In this document: positions 35,797 to 45,669 of the stretch, one piece after another
How positions within the stretch are numbered: the first letter of the stretch is position 1
How the letters are laid out: every line of letters begins with the position of its first letter
NCBI GenBank assembly: GCA_964654825.1
Contig: CAZZKG010000008.1
Coordinates: 31,603 to 95,602, forward strand
Direction of reading: 5' to 3'
Length of the DNA stretch: 64,000 bases
From: CAZZKG01 sp964654825
GTDB taxonomy: Bacteria; Gemmatimonadota; CAZMKB01
Notes under the pieces: generated by a model
Seen by the model: the letters and a program-made list of their open reading frames with translations, nothing else
The model's database searches: none
Told to the model about the DNA's origin: nothing
Translations under genes and position numbers: made by a program

Positions 35797-36957
35797 TCAG
35801 AACCGGTACAGCTCGGTACACCGGGAGCAGGCCGGAAACACTCCACGCTCCTTCAGGTCACATCTGAAATATTTCGCTGCCTCACCCTGGAGGATCTCCT
35901 CTATCGGAGTTTCGAACACGTTCCCGAGGGTGACACCCAGCGACAGGCAGGGCCGCAGGTCCCCGTTCGGAAACACGTAGGTGACCATCCACGGGCTCAC
36001 ACACTTCGACTTGTACGAATCGGGGGTGTATTCGAGATTCGTATAGTATCGCCTGATTTCCCTTTCGGTGTAGTTCGGATAAAAAACCGCTTTCACACCA
36101 TCGTGGAGATGTTCGATTTTGTTCTTCTCCCGCAGGAGACGCTCGACATCGATCTGCGGCGGTGTTTCCCTCACAAATCCCTCGAAGTCGGAGTTCTTCA
36201 CCCCGTAGAGTTTCTCGAGGAGCGCCCGCTGCCGGTCCATGTCCTCCCGGCCCACGAAGATCGGATGATGGAAGGTGATGGTAGAAACTCCGAGCTTCCC
36301 CGCAACCGGGACCAGTTGGGCAATATGGCCCGCATTCCCTTCCCAGATGGTCGTATTGATGTTAACGATCGGGTGTTTATTCCCCACACGCAATTTTTCG
36401 ACGATCAGCTGCTCGAGGCCGTGATGGACCTTCTGATACGTTCCCGGTTTACCCCGCATCAGATCGTGCACCTCTCCCAGCCCGTCGAGGGACACGATCA
36501 GCTCGTCGATCCCGGATCGGACCAGGTCTCGTGCCATTCTCCCGATCAGGATACCGTTTGTAATCATGTTGCACCGGAGTCCGGCCTCTTTCACGGAGGA
36601 GATCATCTCGATTATTCCGGGGTTGACAAGCGGTTCTCCGCCGAAAAGGGTTACTGCCGGCTTCCAGTGAGCCACCTGATCGATGATTCTCCTCACATCA
36701 GCCGGCCCCAGCTCGAGGCGTTGGCAGTTTTCTTCGAGATTTTTGAACACCCCTCTCTCACCCCACTGTCCGCACATCGGGCAGGACAGGTTACAGCGGT
36801 ACCCGACCAGGATGGAAACAGTCTCAGGTAGGACGGTCCCCTCGCCCCTCGCGAAGGCCAGATAGGAAAGGAATCGTCTCTTCCCCGCCGCTATCGCGTA
36901 TCCGGGATCCGCCGTCGCTTTAAAAAACGTCCGCTTAATATTTTTCAGTGCTATCAT
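35797..36957 (-). CDS. Radical SAM protein with SPASM-type C-terminus
   Basis: 386 residues. CNLSCPMC at 55-62 is the CxxxCxxC site for the SAM-binding iron-sulfur cluster; LFGGEPLVNPG follows. The C-terminal part has further cysteines (SPWMVTYVFPNGDLRPCLS, then FRCDLKERGVFPACSRC) consistent with a SPASM or twitch extension holding extra clusters. Members next to polysaccharide genes may oxidise or epimerise sugars, but the substrate is unknown. It overlaps the preceding aminotransferase gene by 23 bases. Confidence 0.88.
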   Translation of the reverse strand: MIALKNIKRTFFKATADPGYAIAAGKRRFLSYLAFARGEGTVLPETVSILVGYRCNLSCPMCGQWGERGVFKNLEENCQRLELGPADVRRIIDQVAHWKPAVTLFGGEPLVNPGIIEMISSVKEAGLRCNMITNGILIGRMARDLVRSGIDELIVSLDGLGEVHDLMRGKPGTYQKVHHGLEQLIVEKLRVGNKHPIVNINTTIWEGNAGHIAQLVPVAGKLGVSTITFHHPIFVGREDMDRQRALLEKLYGVKNSDFEGFVRETPPQIDVERLLREKNKIEHLHDGVKAVFYPNYTEREIRRYYTNLEYTPDSYKSKCVSPWMVTYVFPNGDLRPCLSLGVTLGNVFETPIEEILQGEAAKYFRCDLKERGVFPACSRCTELYRF

Positions 36958-38149
36958 CTGTACTCCTTCGGACCCACCGACCGCCGGTCACGATCCGCAC
37001 GGCCCGCTCGAGATCCTTCCTCCTGACCCCCTGGTGTACCGGCAGGAGGAGGATCTCCTTCGCTATTTTTGTCGCCCCGGGCAAGGGATCCGGATCATCC
37101 GGAAGCCCCAGGTCATAGATCCTGTGTATGGGAAGCGGATAGAGTGTCGTCGCCTCGAAACCGGCGTTTTCGAGCTCGTTTAAGAGATCTCTTCTCGCCA
37201 GAGGGTCCGTACACAACGGGAACTGGTTGAGCACGTTATATGATCCCGGCTGATGCCGGGGCAGTCTGATGTGGTCACAGCCTTCCAGGGCTTCCCTCAG
37301 AAACAGACCGTTCTCGTGCCGCCACGAAAATATGCTTTCCCGTTTCTCCATCAGAGAGCACCCGATACTTGCCTGGAAGGTGGTGTAGGTGAGAAGCTCG
37401 ATCTCTTCGTGAAGTGTGCGGTACCGGTACCCGCAGGCAATCGGCCACAGCAGCGAGTAAAAGGAAGGCCTCCATATGAGAGACAACCCCACCGCCTTGA
37501 GAAACACGTGCAGTCGTTTGGTCCCGTCAGGAGATGTGAGCTCGCTCTCTTCCTGTTTAACCGCTTCTGCGATGTCATCCCTGTCGGTCAGAACGGCACC
37601 GCCTGCGACAGTCGACAGGTTTTTTCCCCTGTTGAAACTGAAGAAGCTCACGTCACCCATCGAGCCGGCGGGTCTTCCACTCGCCATCCCACCCATGGCG
37701 CTGGCAGCATCCTCCACCACGAATACACCCCGCCGCCTGGAAGCTTCCTCGAGAGTGGAGAGGTCCTCCACCAGACCGTACATGTGCACGGGCATCACCG
37801 CGAGTGTCCCCGTGTCGATGGATGTTTCCATTTCGCGCAGGTCCTGGTTGAAGGTTTCGAGCGAGACCTCACTGAGAACGGGGATGATCCCGGCTTCTTT
37901 CACCGCCAGTATGAGCGACGGGGCGGTGTACGCCGGCAGAACCAGCTTTTCTCTGCAGCCGGGCGAGATCCGGGCGAGCGCTCTCAGAATCAGATAGAGC
38001 GCCGTTGTGCCGGAGCCGGTCAGGATACAGAACCTCCGGCCGGTCATCTCGCGGAGCGCCTCTCTGAATTGCTCCACGGAAGCGCCTCCTCCGAGTCCAC
38101 GCACGATTGATCCGGCGCTGATCGGTGTCCCTATCGACGGGATTCTCAT
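36935..38149 (-). CDS. PLP-dependent DegT/DnrJ-family aminotransferase
   Basis: 404 residues. It has LTGSGTTALYLILRAL, VVEDAASAMGG and SFNRGKNLSTVAGG with the PLP lysine near 180. A central insert (about 205-260, VFLKAVGLSLIWRPSFYSLL) is hydrophobic and unusual for the family. It sits between the GT9/methyltransferase fusion (ATGA overlap) and a radical SAM gene, so it may act with the radical SAM enzyme on one sugar. The product is unknown. Confidence 0.85.
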   Translation of the reverse strand: MRIPSIGTPISAGSIVRGLGGGASVEQFREALREMTGRRFCILTGSGTTALYLILRALARISPGCREKLVLPAYTAPSLILAVKEAGIIPVLSEVSLETFNQDLREMETSIDTGTLAVMPVHMYGLVEDLSTLEEASRRRGVFVVEDAASAMGGMASGRPAGSMGDVSFFSFNRGKNLSTVAGGAVLTDRDDIAEAVKQEESELTSPDGTKRLHVFLKAVGLSLIWRPSFYSLLWPIACGYRYRTLHEEIELLTYTTFQASIGCSLMEKRESIFSWRHENGLFLREALEGCDHIRLPRHQPGSYNVLNQFPLCTDPLARRDLLNELENAGFEATTLYPLPIHRIYDLGLPDDPDPLPGATKIAKEILLLPVHQGVRRKDLERAVRIVTGGRWVRRSTDDSTEKY

Positions 38150-40122
38150 GATGATACCTGACCTTTTTTCACAAAATCGAGAATATAGGAATAGACGAAA
38201 ATACTCTTCAGCGGTCCGACCGGCTTTCTGGCCACAAGCGTTAGGCCGGACTCCCTGCCGGCCTCGATCACGTCACCGATGCGGTGAGTGATCAGCGGGA
38301 TCCTTCGGAACACTCTCCCGAAAACGAACCTTGACAGGACCAGGGGGTTTCGTGCGTTTCTGACTTCCACGAACACGTGACCGCCCGGTCTCGTCACTCT
38401 CGATATCTCCGACAGGTACCTGTTCATATTTCCGTTCCCCTCGAGATTGAGCAGGGTATTGATACACAGAGAGATGGAAAAGACCCCGGACTGAAACGGC
38501 ATAGATGACAGGTCCCCCCGTATGAGGCGAGGATTACCATTCCCGTTCCCGCCCTTGCTCGAACTCTCATTCAAGTTTTCACTGTGCCCGAACCGGGATC
38601 GAGCTGCGGTCAACTGATCCATCACGAGGTCGATCCCCCACAGGTGTTCCGCCGATATTCCGTCTCGTGCCATATCATCGATCAGGTAGCCCTTCCCGCA
38701 GGCAACATCGAGGATGGGTCCATCCGAACCACCGGCGAGATCACGGGCGATCTGCCGCGCTCTCCGGGTGATGAAACCCGCATCTTCCCGGGAGATTCCC
38801 TCATTTCCCGCGCGTTCTCCCTGTAAAGCTGTCTCCTCGTAAAGGATCGTCTCCACGAGAGCTTCATTCTGCACGTTGGCGGGCATACCTGTCATGGGAT
38901 CTCCTTCTCTCGTTTTTGATCCCGGCAGGGGGTCTTTGACCAGGCTCTCCCGGCCGTGTGCCGTATGGGTTGTGTAGAGGAGTCCGATTCTGGAGCAGAG
39001 TGTCTCCATCCGGGATATCACCTCGTCCACGGAAACGGCTGTGATACAGTCCGGCTGATCGCAGTCTGTCTCCCCGCACTCATCTCTGGGACCACCCTTC
39101 CATCCCTGGCTGCACTTTCCCGGGTCGGCAAAGGCGAGCTCTCTCCGGGACTCCGGAAGGAGCGGTAGATACCGGGCATGGTTCGTCCGGCCGAATATCG
39201 CCACGGTGGGAACACCCAGTGCCGCGGCGAGGTGCATCGGGCCCGAATCGTTGGTCAGAAACAGGCTGCACTTCGAAAGAAGTGCTGCAGACCCACCCAG
39301 TGAGAGGGAAGTCGCGGGGATCACACTTTCAAAAGACCCATCAGCACTCACCGCCCTGGCAAACTCCCCGCAATCGGGACCGCCGATCACCATTACCGCT
39401 GCTCCGAGGTTGTCGGTGAGCCACCCGATTGCTTCTCTGAAATACCGCGCCGGCCAGCGTTTCCCGCTTGCCAGGCCCCCGGCAAACACCGCGGCGAGCA
39501 GTCGATCTTCCCGTACATGAAACATATCGAGGAACCGGGAGGTCTCCTCCCATTCGTGCTCGAGGACCGGAAAGATGGGCGCACTCACGGGACTCCGGGC
39601 TCCGAGAAGGTCGGTAACCGCCAGTTTTCTTTCCATCTCGTGCTCTGTTGAAATCAGTATTTCTTCAGCACTTCTATCGAAACAGGAACCTCTGCCGTCG
39701 GTTCCCCTCCCGATCGACCGTCCTGCCCTGATGAATCTCACGGCGCCCCATCTCCTTAAATCCGCAAGATCCGATTCGATTGCCGAGAGATCGACGAGTA
39801 GATCGAAAGACTGGCTCCTCAACCGGCGAAACAACGACAGTGCACCACCCGGCCCGAGGATCCCGCTCTCCGGATCGAGAACCTCGAGCCTGAAACCGCC
39901 GTGTCCATCCGCTCTTCTCTCCAGATCCGTAGTAGTGAACCGAATGAGGACATCCTCCGATCGAGGTACGGTGAGGACGGTCATTTTGGCACTCTGAAAT
40001 CTGTTCCGCAAGGCGAGGATCGCCGGGACAGACAGAATCACGTCACCTATCCCTCCTAGCTCGAGGATCAGGATCTTCGAAATATCTCTGTCGAAATCAA
40101 GGTTGGTATTCGGATTATCCAT
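38146..40122 (-). CDS. Fusion of GT9 (heptosyltransferase-like) and class I SAM methyltransferase
   Basis: 658 residues. Residues about 14-375 form a GT9 domain: KILILELGGIGDVILSVPAI at the start and FLTNDSGPMHLAAALGVPTV in the donor half. A linker of about 60 residues leads to a Rossmann methyltransferase (about 440-658) with ILDVACGKGYLIDDM near 472, FSISLCINTLLNL and VTRPGGHVFVEV. A single protein could add a sugar and methylate it. The frame is continuous, with no stop or start between the parts. Its start overlaps the upstream gene by eight bases. Confidence 0.9.
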   Translation of the reverse strand: MDNPNTNLDFDRDISKILILELGGIGDVILSVPAILALRNRFQSAKMTVLTVPRSEDVLIRFTTTDLERRADGHGGFRLEVLDPESGILGPGGALSLFRRLRSQSFDLLVDLSAIESDLADLRRWGAVRFIRAGRSIGRGTDGRGSCFDRSAEEILISTEHEMERKLAVTDLLGARSPVSAPIFPVLEHEWEETSRFLDMFHVREDRLLAAVFAGGLASGKRWPARYFREAIGWLTDNLGAAVMVIGGPDCGEFARAVSADGSFESVIPATSLSLGGSAALLSKCSLFLTNDSGPMHLAAALGVPTVAIFGRTNHARYLPLLPESRRELAFADPGKCSQGWKGGPRDECGETDCDQPDCITAVSVDEVISRMETLCSRIGLLYTTHTAHGRESLVKDPLPGSKTREGDPMTGMPANVQNEALVETILYEETALQGERAGNEGISREDAGFITRRARQIARDLAGGSDGPILDVACGKGYLIDDMARDGISAEHLWGIDLVMDQLTAARSRFGHSENLNESSSKGGNGNGNPRLIRGDLSSMPFQSGVFSISLCINTLLNLEGNGNMNRYLSEISRVTRPGGHVFVEVRNARNPLVLSRFVFGRVFRRIPLITHRIGDVIEAGRESGLTLVARKPVGPLKSIFVYSYILDFVKKGQVSS

Positions 40123-42268
40123 TTGTTCGATCCAGTTTATACTTCACCGGTCCCTCCACACTGCCGGTGAGCCGGGGCAGACGGTCACGGATCAGGGAAA
40201 CGACTTCGTCGACACCTATCGACCGCAGACATCGGTGATGCACACACAGCGGTTTGTCGCACGGCCTGCAGGCAGCATCAGACTCACAAATCCAGTGAGA
40301 TTCTTCGTCCCGGGGTAAGAACGCTTCTCGAGTCGGTCCCGCCAGTGAGACTGTCGGTACGCCGAGAGCACGTGCCACATGGAGCGGCCCTGAATTGTTG
40401 CACAGGAGGAGCGTGATCCGGCCGAGCACCGCGACGAAACGGTCGAGCCCGATGTCCTCGAGCAGCACAATCCCCTCCGGCAGTCTTTCCCCTCCACCTG
40501 TCACACACCTCCACTCTCTTTGGCCGAGGAGAATGACCCGGCAGGTACCGTGTTTCATGATCTCCCCTGCGACCCGTACATACCTCTCGATCGGCCACCT
40601 CTGGCTCTTATACCTCCCTCCGGGATGAATCCCCAGGACCGGCTCATCCGGAGAGAGTCCGAGCCGCGAGAGCTTCTCCCGCGCCCACTGTCTTTCCCGA
40701 GGGCCCACGACGATACGCCCGCGGAGCCGGGTTTCAATGTGAGCGTCACGGCAGCCGAGACTTTCGGCGAGGTTTCGCAAGTTTAGAAGCATGCTTCTGC
40801 CGAGATCTCCGTGCGGGGTGATGAGATTGAAGAATCGTTCCCTCCCCGGGGCGGTGAAACCGGCACGGTACCTTCTACCGACACACCGGGTCAGAAGTGC
40901 CAGGCTGATCGAGTCCGTAATGAACGGATCGATGACGAGGTCGAAACTCTCGGCTCTGAGCCGGTAAATGAATCGCAGTTTATCTTTAATACCCGTATCG
41001 GGTACCTTCAGTACCTGGTACACATCGTGGTCGGTACGCAGTAGTTCATGGCCCGCCACGCCCGCCAGGATATAAAGAAGTGCGTGAGGATACGCTTTTT
41101 TTATCATTCGGAAAAAAGGCATCGTGAGCACCATGTCACCCAGGCCGTCACAACGGAGGATCAGGATTTTCCGGATGGCTGTCAGCCCGCGGGATCCGTC
41201 CAGCTTGCACGATGACGGCAGGAGGAGCCGCAGCAGGAAATTTCTGAGAGGGAGCAGTAGCTTCAAAACCGCCTGCTTGAGCGGTTCTCTCACCGGACGG
41301 CCGGTCACCAGCTCGAGCCCTTCCCAGTAGCGCCATGAATTCTCGCGAAGTGATTTCCCACAGCCGGGGATGTGCTGCAGAACAGTCGCCGACCCGAGCC
41401 GTGCCAGGATACCGGTCCCGACCAGGAATCTGACTGTCGCATAGGTCCGCGGATGATGTTTTTGATGATAGCAGAGCGTGCTCTCGAGAGATGCGAAGTA
41501 TCCGGAATCCGGCAGTTTCCCGATGCTCGTGTTCCAGTGATGGACGGCTCGGGCTCCCGGGATGAACCACACCGTCCTCCCTGTGTCGTTCACGCGTTTG
41601 CATAAATCGGTATCTTCCGAGTAGAGGAAAAACTCCTCATCCATTCCCCCCAGCTCCTCGAATGTCTCTCTCCTGATCAGGAAACAGGCACCCCCGACCC
41701 AGGACACCTTTCGGGGTCCCCTGCTCTTCCAGAAGATACCGGCGCCGACCTTCCGCAGGAGTTTCACCCGGTACAGTTTCTCTTTAAGGGAAGCCACACC
41801 GATCGAATAGGAAAGAAGGCTCACCATCCCGGGGAAAGACCTGTTAAAGGATCGCTGGATGGAACCATCCGGGCAGAGAAGTGTCGGACCCGCGACGGCC
41901 GCTTTTGGGTTCAGCTCCAGGAACGTGACAAGCTCCCGAACGGCACCCGGCTCCATCTCGACGTCCGGATTCATGATGAGGAGATACGGAGAAGATGTCC
42001 CGTAAGCCCCGGTATTTATCGCGGCCGAATACCCCCGGTTGTTTTTCTCTTCGATCACCTCGACCCAGGGATAGTGCTCCGCCAGCATCTGCACGCTGCC
42101 GTCTGTCGAACTGTTGTCGACAACAATGACCTTGAGAGTCACGTCAATCATTTGACTTTTTACCGAGTCGAGGCACCGGGCGAGGAGATCGCATGTGTTC
42201 CTGTTCACCACGACTACTCTACAGTCCGGGATCTCAGTTCCTCTTACCGCGATTTTCGAGAATATCAT
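40115..42268 (-). CDS. Fusion of GT2 and GT9 glycosyltransferases
   Basis: About 717 residues. The frame opens at 42325, but AGAGGA precedes the ATG pair at 42271/42268, and 42268 has the better spacing. Residues about 10-330 are a GT2 rhamnosyltransferase-like domain: VVVVNRNTCDLLARCLDS, IVVDNSSTDGS, LIMNPDVEMEPGA near 101 (the DxD-type site) and FFLYSEDTDLCKRV. Residues about 365-710 are a GT9 domain: KILILRCDGLGDMVLTMPF, GIHPGGRYKSQRWP and LCNNSGPLHVARALGVPTV. Two successive transfers by one polypeptide are likely. It overlaps the upstream gene by about 35 bases. Confidence 0.9.
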   Translation of the reverse strand: MIFSKIAVRGTEIPDCRVVVVNRNTCDLLARCLDSVKSQMIDVTLKVIVVDNSSTDGSVQMLAEHYPWVEVIEEKNNRGYSAAINTGAYGTSSPYLLIMNPDVEMEPGAVRELVTFLELNPKAAVAGPTLLCPDGSIQRSFNRSFPGMVSLLSYSIGVASLKEKLYRVKLLRKVGAGIFWKSRGPRKVSWVGGACFLIRRETFEELGGMDEEFFLYSEDTDLCKRVNDTGRTVWFIPGARAVHHWNTSIGKLPDSGYFASLESTLCYHQKHHPRTYATVRFLVGTGILARLGSATVLQHIPGCGKSLRENSWRYWEGLELVTGRPVREPLKQAVLKLLLPLRNFLLRLLLPSSCKLDGSRGLTAIRKILILRCDGLGDMVLTMPFFRMIKKAYPHALLYILAGVAGHELLRTDHDVYQVLKVPDTGIKDKLRFIYRLRAESFDLVIDPFITDSISLALLTRCVGRRYRAGFTAPGRERFFNLITPHGDLGRSMLLNLRNLAESLGCRDAHIETRLRGRIVVGPRERQWAREKLSRLGLSPDEPVLGIHPGGRYKSQRWPIERYVRVAGEIMKHGTCRVILLGQREWRCVTGGGERLPEGIVLLEDIGLDRFVAVLGRITLLLCNNSGPLHVARALGVPTVSLAGPTREAFLPRDEESHWICESDAACRPCDKPLCVHHRCLRSIGVDEVVSLIRDRLPRLTGSVEGPVKYKLDRTNG

Positions 42269-43388
42269 CATATATCCTCTCGATTTTCGAAACGTGTTCT
42301 TCGATCGAGAACTTTTTCCGGACACGATTCTTTCCGGATTCGCCCATTCTCTCCCGGAGCTCGTGATCCCTGGAAAGTCTGGTGATTGCGTTGGCCATGA
42401 GCTCTACGTCTCCGGGCCTCACCAGGAGAGCGGTGACACCGCCTTCAACCACTTCACGCACACCACCGGCTGATGTGGCGACAAGGGCTTTCCCGGCAGC
42501 CATTGCCTCGATGAGCACCCTTCCAAACGGCTCATTCTCACTGGCAAGGACGAGTATGTCGAGAGCTCCCATGACCCTCTCCACATCGTCCCGGTACCCG
42601 GTACAGACGACGCTGTCAGATATCCCGAGCCGTTCCACCAGGTCCTTCATTCTTCCTCCCCTACCATTGTCGGTGAAGAGCTCGTCACCGATGATCGCGA
42701 ATCTCAAGTTTTCTCCACCATCGTCCTCTAGCGCCCTCTTCGCGGCATGCATGAACACCTCATGACCTTTCCCTGCACCGATCCTCCCCACTATCCCCAC
42801 CAGAACACTGCCTTCTCCTGCTCCGAGCTCACTCCGCACACCCGCAGAATCGCCTCCGGAGAAGAGTCTCATGTCCACACCGTTGTAAATCACTGTAAGC
42901 TTCTTCTTTGCCGACGTTTTTCTCCGTAACCTTTTGGCGACTGCTCTCGAGTTGGCTATGATCCTTCTCGGAAGGAAGGCTAAAGGTTTCTCGATATCGA
43001 TCATCCCCATGGCGACGAGATTTCTCAGGTGCCACACGGAGGGTACACCAATGAGCCTGCCGACAATACCAAGAGCGATGTTCTCTCGCGTGCCGTTGCC
43101 GTGGATGATATCCGCCTTCTCCGTTCGGACGATTGCTCTCAGACGATGCAGAGCCCGCGGCCATTTGAGGATCCCGCCTCTCCGCAGGCCCGGCAGAGTG
43201 AAACCGGTCCGGTACCGCACCCCGCACCCCCTCAGGTGCTGTGCGAGAGTACCTTCAGCGGGAAGAACCACAACGGGCTCGTACCTGTCACGGTCGAGAT
43301 GTTTTACCAGTTCGAGTAGGCTCTTCTCCCCACCCCCCATCTCGGACTGCCCGGTGAGATACAGTATCGTCTGTCGGGTGATCGTCAT
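42234..43388 (-). CDS. Glycosyltransferase, GT4 family
   Basis: The frame opens at 43439; the ATG at 43388 gives the usual short start before TILYLTGQSEMGGGEKSLL. About 384 residues. Donor-half motifs are GIVGRIGAGKGHEVFMHAA and ASENEPFGRVLIEAMAAGKA (E-x7-E). It is a cytoplasmic retaining glycosyltransferase of the polymer pathway; the donor sugar is unknown. It lies 10 bases after another GT4 gene. Confidence 0.9.
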   Translation of the reverse strand: MTITRQTILYLTGQSEMGGGEKSLLELVKHLDRDRYEPVVVLPAEGTLAQHLRGCGVRYRTGFTLPGLRRGGILKWPRALHRLRAIVRTEKADIIHGNGTRENIALGIVGRLIGVPSVWHLRNLVAMGMIDIEKPLAFLPRRIIANSRAVAKRLRRKTSAKKKLTVIYNGVDMRLFSGGDSAGVRSELGAGEGSVLVGIVGRIGAGKGHEVFMHAAKRALEDDGGENLRFAIIGDELFTDNGRGGRMKDLVERLGISDSVVCTGYRDDVERVMGALDILVLASENEPFGRVLIEAMAAGKALVATSAGGVREVVEGGVTALLVRPGDVELMANAITRLSRDHELRERMGESGKNRVRKKFSIEEHVSKIERIYDDILENRGKRN

Positions 43389-43398
43389 CGTTCTCGTC

Positions 43399-44526
43399 TC
43401 AGAGCAGCGATCGGTAGAAATCCACCGTGTGCCCGGCAATTATTCTCCAGCTGTATATCTTCTCGGCAAAGAGTTTCGACATCTGTCCCATTTTTCCGGC
43501 TTCCTGCGGAGTCAATTCGAGAAACCGATTGATTGCGCCGGCGAGGGCATCAGGATCTTCCGGGGGGACGACAAAGCCATTGACCCCATCCTCCACGATT
43601 TCGGGGAGAACGCCCACGGAAGTCGCAACGACCGGTTTGCCGAACGAGTATGCGAGCTGAACCACCCCGCTCCCGTCTGTCTCCCGGTACGGGAACACAA
43701 CGAGCCTCGCCTTCGAGAAGATCTCGCCGATCATTGTTGCCTGGACATATCCAGGTTTTATAACAACAGAATCGGTGACTCCTTCCTCTTCGATGATCCG
43801 ATCGTACTTTTCCCTGATCCCACCCTGTTCCTTACCAGCGATAACGAGCGAGATGTTGTTTCGCTCACGGCGTACCTTCCCGAAGGCCCGGAGCAGGACG
43901 TCCACGCCCTTGTATTCCCTCAGATGTCCGAAGAAGAGTATCTCGCTGTGTCGGTTACGGGCAACAGATTCAGTGTTCCCCGTATCTCCTGCGTCGCTCG
44001 ACAGGTGTGAAAAAATGAGATAGTTACCGTGCTGGATCACCTCGATTGTACTCCCGTCCAGCGAAAATGTATGTTGTAATGCTTCTCTCGTGTAGTCCGA
44101 ATGGGCGATGATACCGTCGCACGACCGGTAAATCCTGCCCAGGGTAAACTCCATTCCCACAGCCTTCCGCTCCGACTCTTCATGCGGGAGAACATTGTGC
44201 GCGGTCACCACCAGACGCTCACAGTGTTTCTTGAACATCGGCACCAACAGCCAGTCCTTCCGCGCACTGAAACCGGACTGGATGTGCAGGATGTCGGGTG
44301 ACTCCTCTCGCAGAGTTTTCATGAACTGCCGCATCCGCTCATGGTAACTTCCGCCGTCTTTGAGGACGGGGAGAACGTCATAGTTATGCTCGGCGTTTCT
44401 GAGTTCATAGACCTCGTTCGTGATCAGTGTGATATATATCCCAAGACCGGCGAGGGCCTCGGAAAGACAGTGAGAATAGTGGCTGAGCCCCCCCCAGCCG
44501 GATGTTTCGAGCATGAGGACCTTCAC
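43399..44526 (-). CDS. Glycosyltransferase, GT4 family
   Basis: 375 residues. It begins KVLMLETSGWGGLSHYSHCL and carries EILFFGHLREYKGVDVLLRAF and FPYRETDGSGVVQLAYSFGKPV in the donor half. The first Glu of the usual E-x7-E motif aligns with the RETDGSG segment and the second position is Gln/Ala-like (VVQLAYSFG), as in the GT4 branch that includes amylovoran-type transferases. Its ATG overlaps the previous stop. Confidence 0.88.
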   Translation of the reverse strand: MKVLMLETSGWGGLSHYSHCLSEALAGLGIYITLITNEVYELRNAEHNYDVLPVLKDGGSYHERMRQFMKTLREESPDILHIQSGFSARKDWLLVPMFKKHCERLVVTAHNVLPHEESERKAVGMEFTLGRIYRSCDGIIAHSDYTREALQHTFSLDGSTIEVIQHGNYLIFSHLSSDAGDTGNTESVARNRHSEILFFGHLREYKGVDVLLRAFGKVRRERNNISLVIAGKEQGGIREKYDRIIEEEGVTDSVVIKPGYVQATMIGEIFSKARLVVFPYRETDGSGVVQLAYSFGKPVVATSVGVLPEIVEDGVNGFVVPPEDPDALAGAINRFLELTPQEAGKMGQMSKLFAEKIYSWRIIAGHTVDFYRSLL

Positions 44527-45668
44527 TGATTCCTCCTCTTGTCTGACAGGCCCACGTATACCTCTTCTATCCGATTGTGGAATCTCTGTAATGAATATTC
44601 CCGTTCATACCTTTCCCGCCCTCGCTGTCCCATTTGCCTGCACAACAGGGGATCGTCGAGAAGTTTCCCCATCGCCTCTGTGAGCTGTTCGGGATCCCCC
44701 GGATCCACGAGGATACCGGTCTCTCCGTCTTTCACCGTATCTCGAAGTCCGTAGACCCTCGAGGCGATTACCGCTTTCCCCGCCGCCATGGCTTCGAGAA
44801 GGATGAGAGGTTGTCCCTCGTAAAGTGATGGTATCACGACAAATTCACTCAAACAGAGAATCTTCCGGACATCGTTCCTGAACCCGGTGAAGAGGACCGC
44901 CTGTTCGATACCGAGTTTCTGCGCCCTCGACTCGAGGTGCGGGCCGAGAGGCCCGTCTCCCGTCATCACGAGTACTGCATCTTCCCTGCCGAGCAGATGA
45001 AGTGCTTCCAGGAGAAAACCAAATCCTTTCTGCCTGGTGAGTCTCCCCGCACAGGAGACGATGTGCTTGTCGTCATGAATATCGAGCTCGTTTTTGAGAT
45101 CTGCAATTTCCGCTGCGGTAATGGTGTCGAAGTCCTCGACACCGTTGGCCATTACTTTCACGTTTTTATCCGCCACGTGAAAACGTGCTGTGATCTCAGC
45201 CCTGTTCTGTTCTGACGATACAATCACCTGTTTATAGAGCTTCACCAGTAACTTTTCGAACAGCCTGCCCCGCAGGGTCAAAGTGCTCCTTCGAGGAGTG
45301 AGGTGGTAGGTGGCCAGGAGGTTGCGGACTCCCGCCAGCCTTGCGGCGAGCACGGAGTACTGCTGGCTGTATGGATTCGATTGATTGAAGTGGACGATAT
45401 CGGGTGAAAGCCGACGGAATTCCTTCACCTGCCGGATGAAATTTTTGATGTCGGTTTTGCCCCGGATCTTTTCCATCACCTCGACCTTTACCCCGCCTTC
45501 GGAAAGTCTCCGGGTGAATTCGTCCAGGCGGGATTCCGAGTCGTGCATGAAGGTGAAGCGGTACGAGTTTGTGCCGAGTGTGTGCGCGATCTGGTACACG
45601 TACTCTTCGGCACCGCCATAGACGGGCGACTCCGAGTAGAACAGAATGTGTCTGCCGTGCCGGCTCAT
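44523..45668 (-). CDS. Glycosyltransferase, GT4 family
   Basis: 381 residues from an ATG at 45668 behind GGAGGATAGG. The acceptor half has ILFYSESPVYGGAEEYVYQI; the donor half has SCAGRLTRQKGFGFLLEAL and IPSLYEGQPLILLEAMAAGK (E-x7-E). Its start is one base from the previous stop and its own stop overlaps the next ATG, so it is translated in line with three other GT4 genes. Confidence 0.9.
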   Translation of the reverse strand: MSRHGRHILFYSESPVYGGAEEYVYQIAHTLGTNSYRFTFMHDSESRLDEFTRRLSEGGVKVEVMEKIRGKTDIKNFIRQVKEFRRLSPDIVHFNQSNPYSQQYSVLAARLAGVRNLLATYHLTPRRSTLTLRGRLFEKLLVKLYKQVIVSSEQNRAEITARFHVADKNVKVMANGVEDFDTITAAEIADLKNELDIHDDKHIVSCAGRLTRQKGFGFLLEALHLLGREDAVLVMTGDGPLGPHLESRAQKLGIEQAVLFTGFRNDVRKILCLSEFVVIPSLYEGQPLILLEAMAAGKAVIASRVYGLRDTVKDGETGILVDPGDPEQLTEAMGKLLDDPLLCRQMGQRGRERYEREYSLQRFHNRIEEVYVGLSDKRRNQ

Positions 45669-45669
45669 C

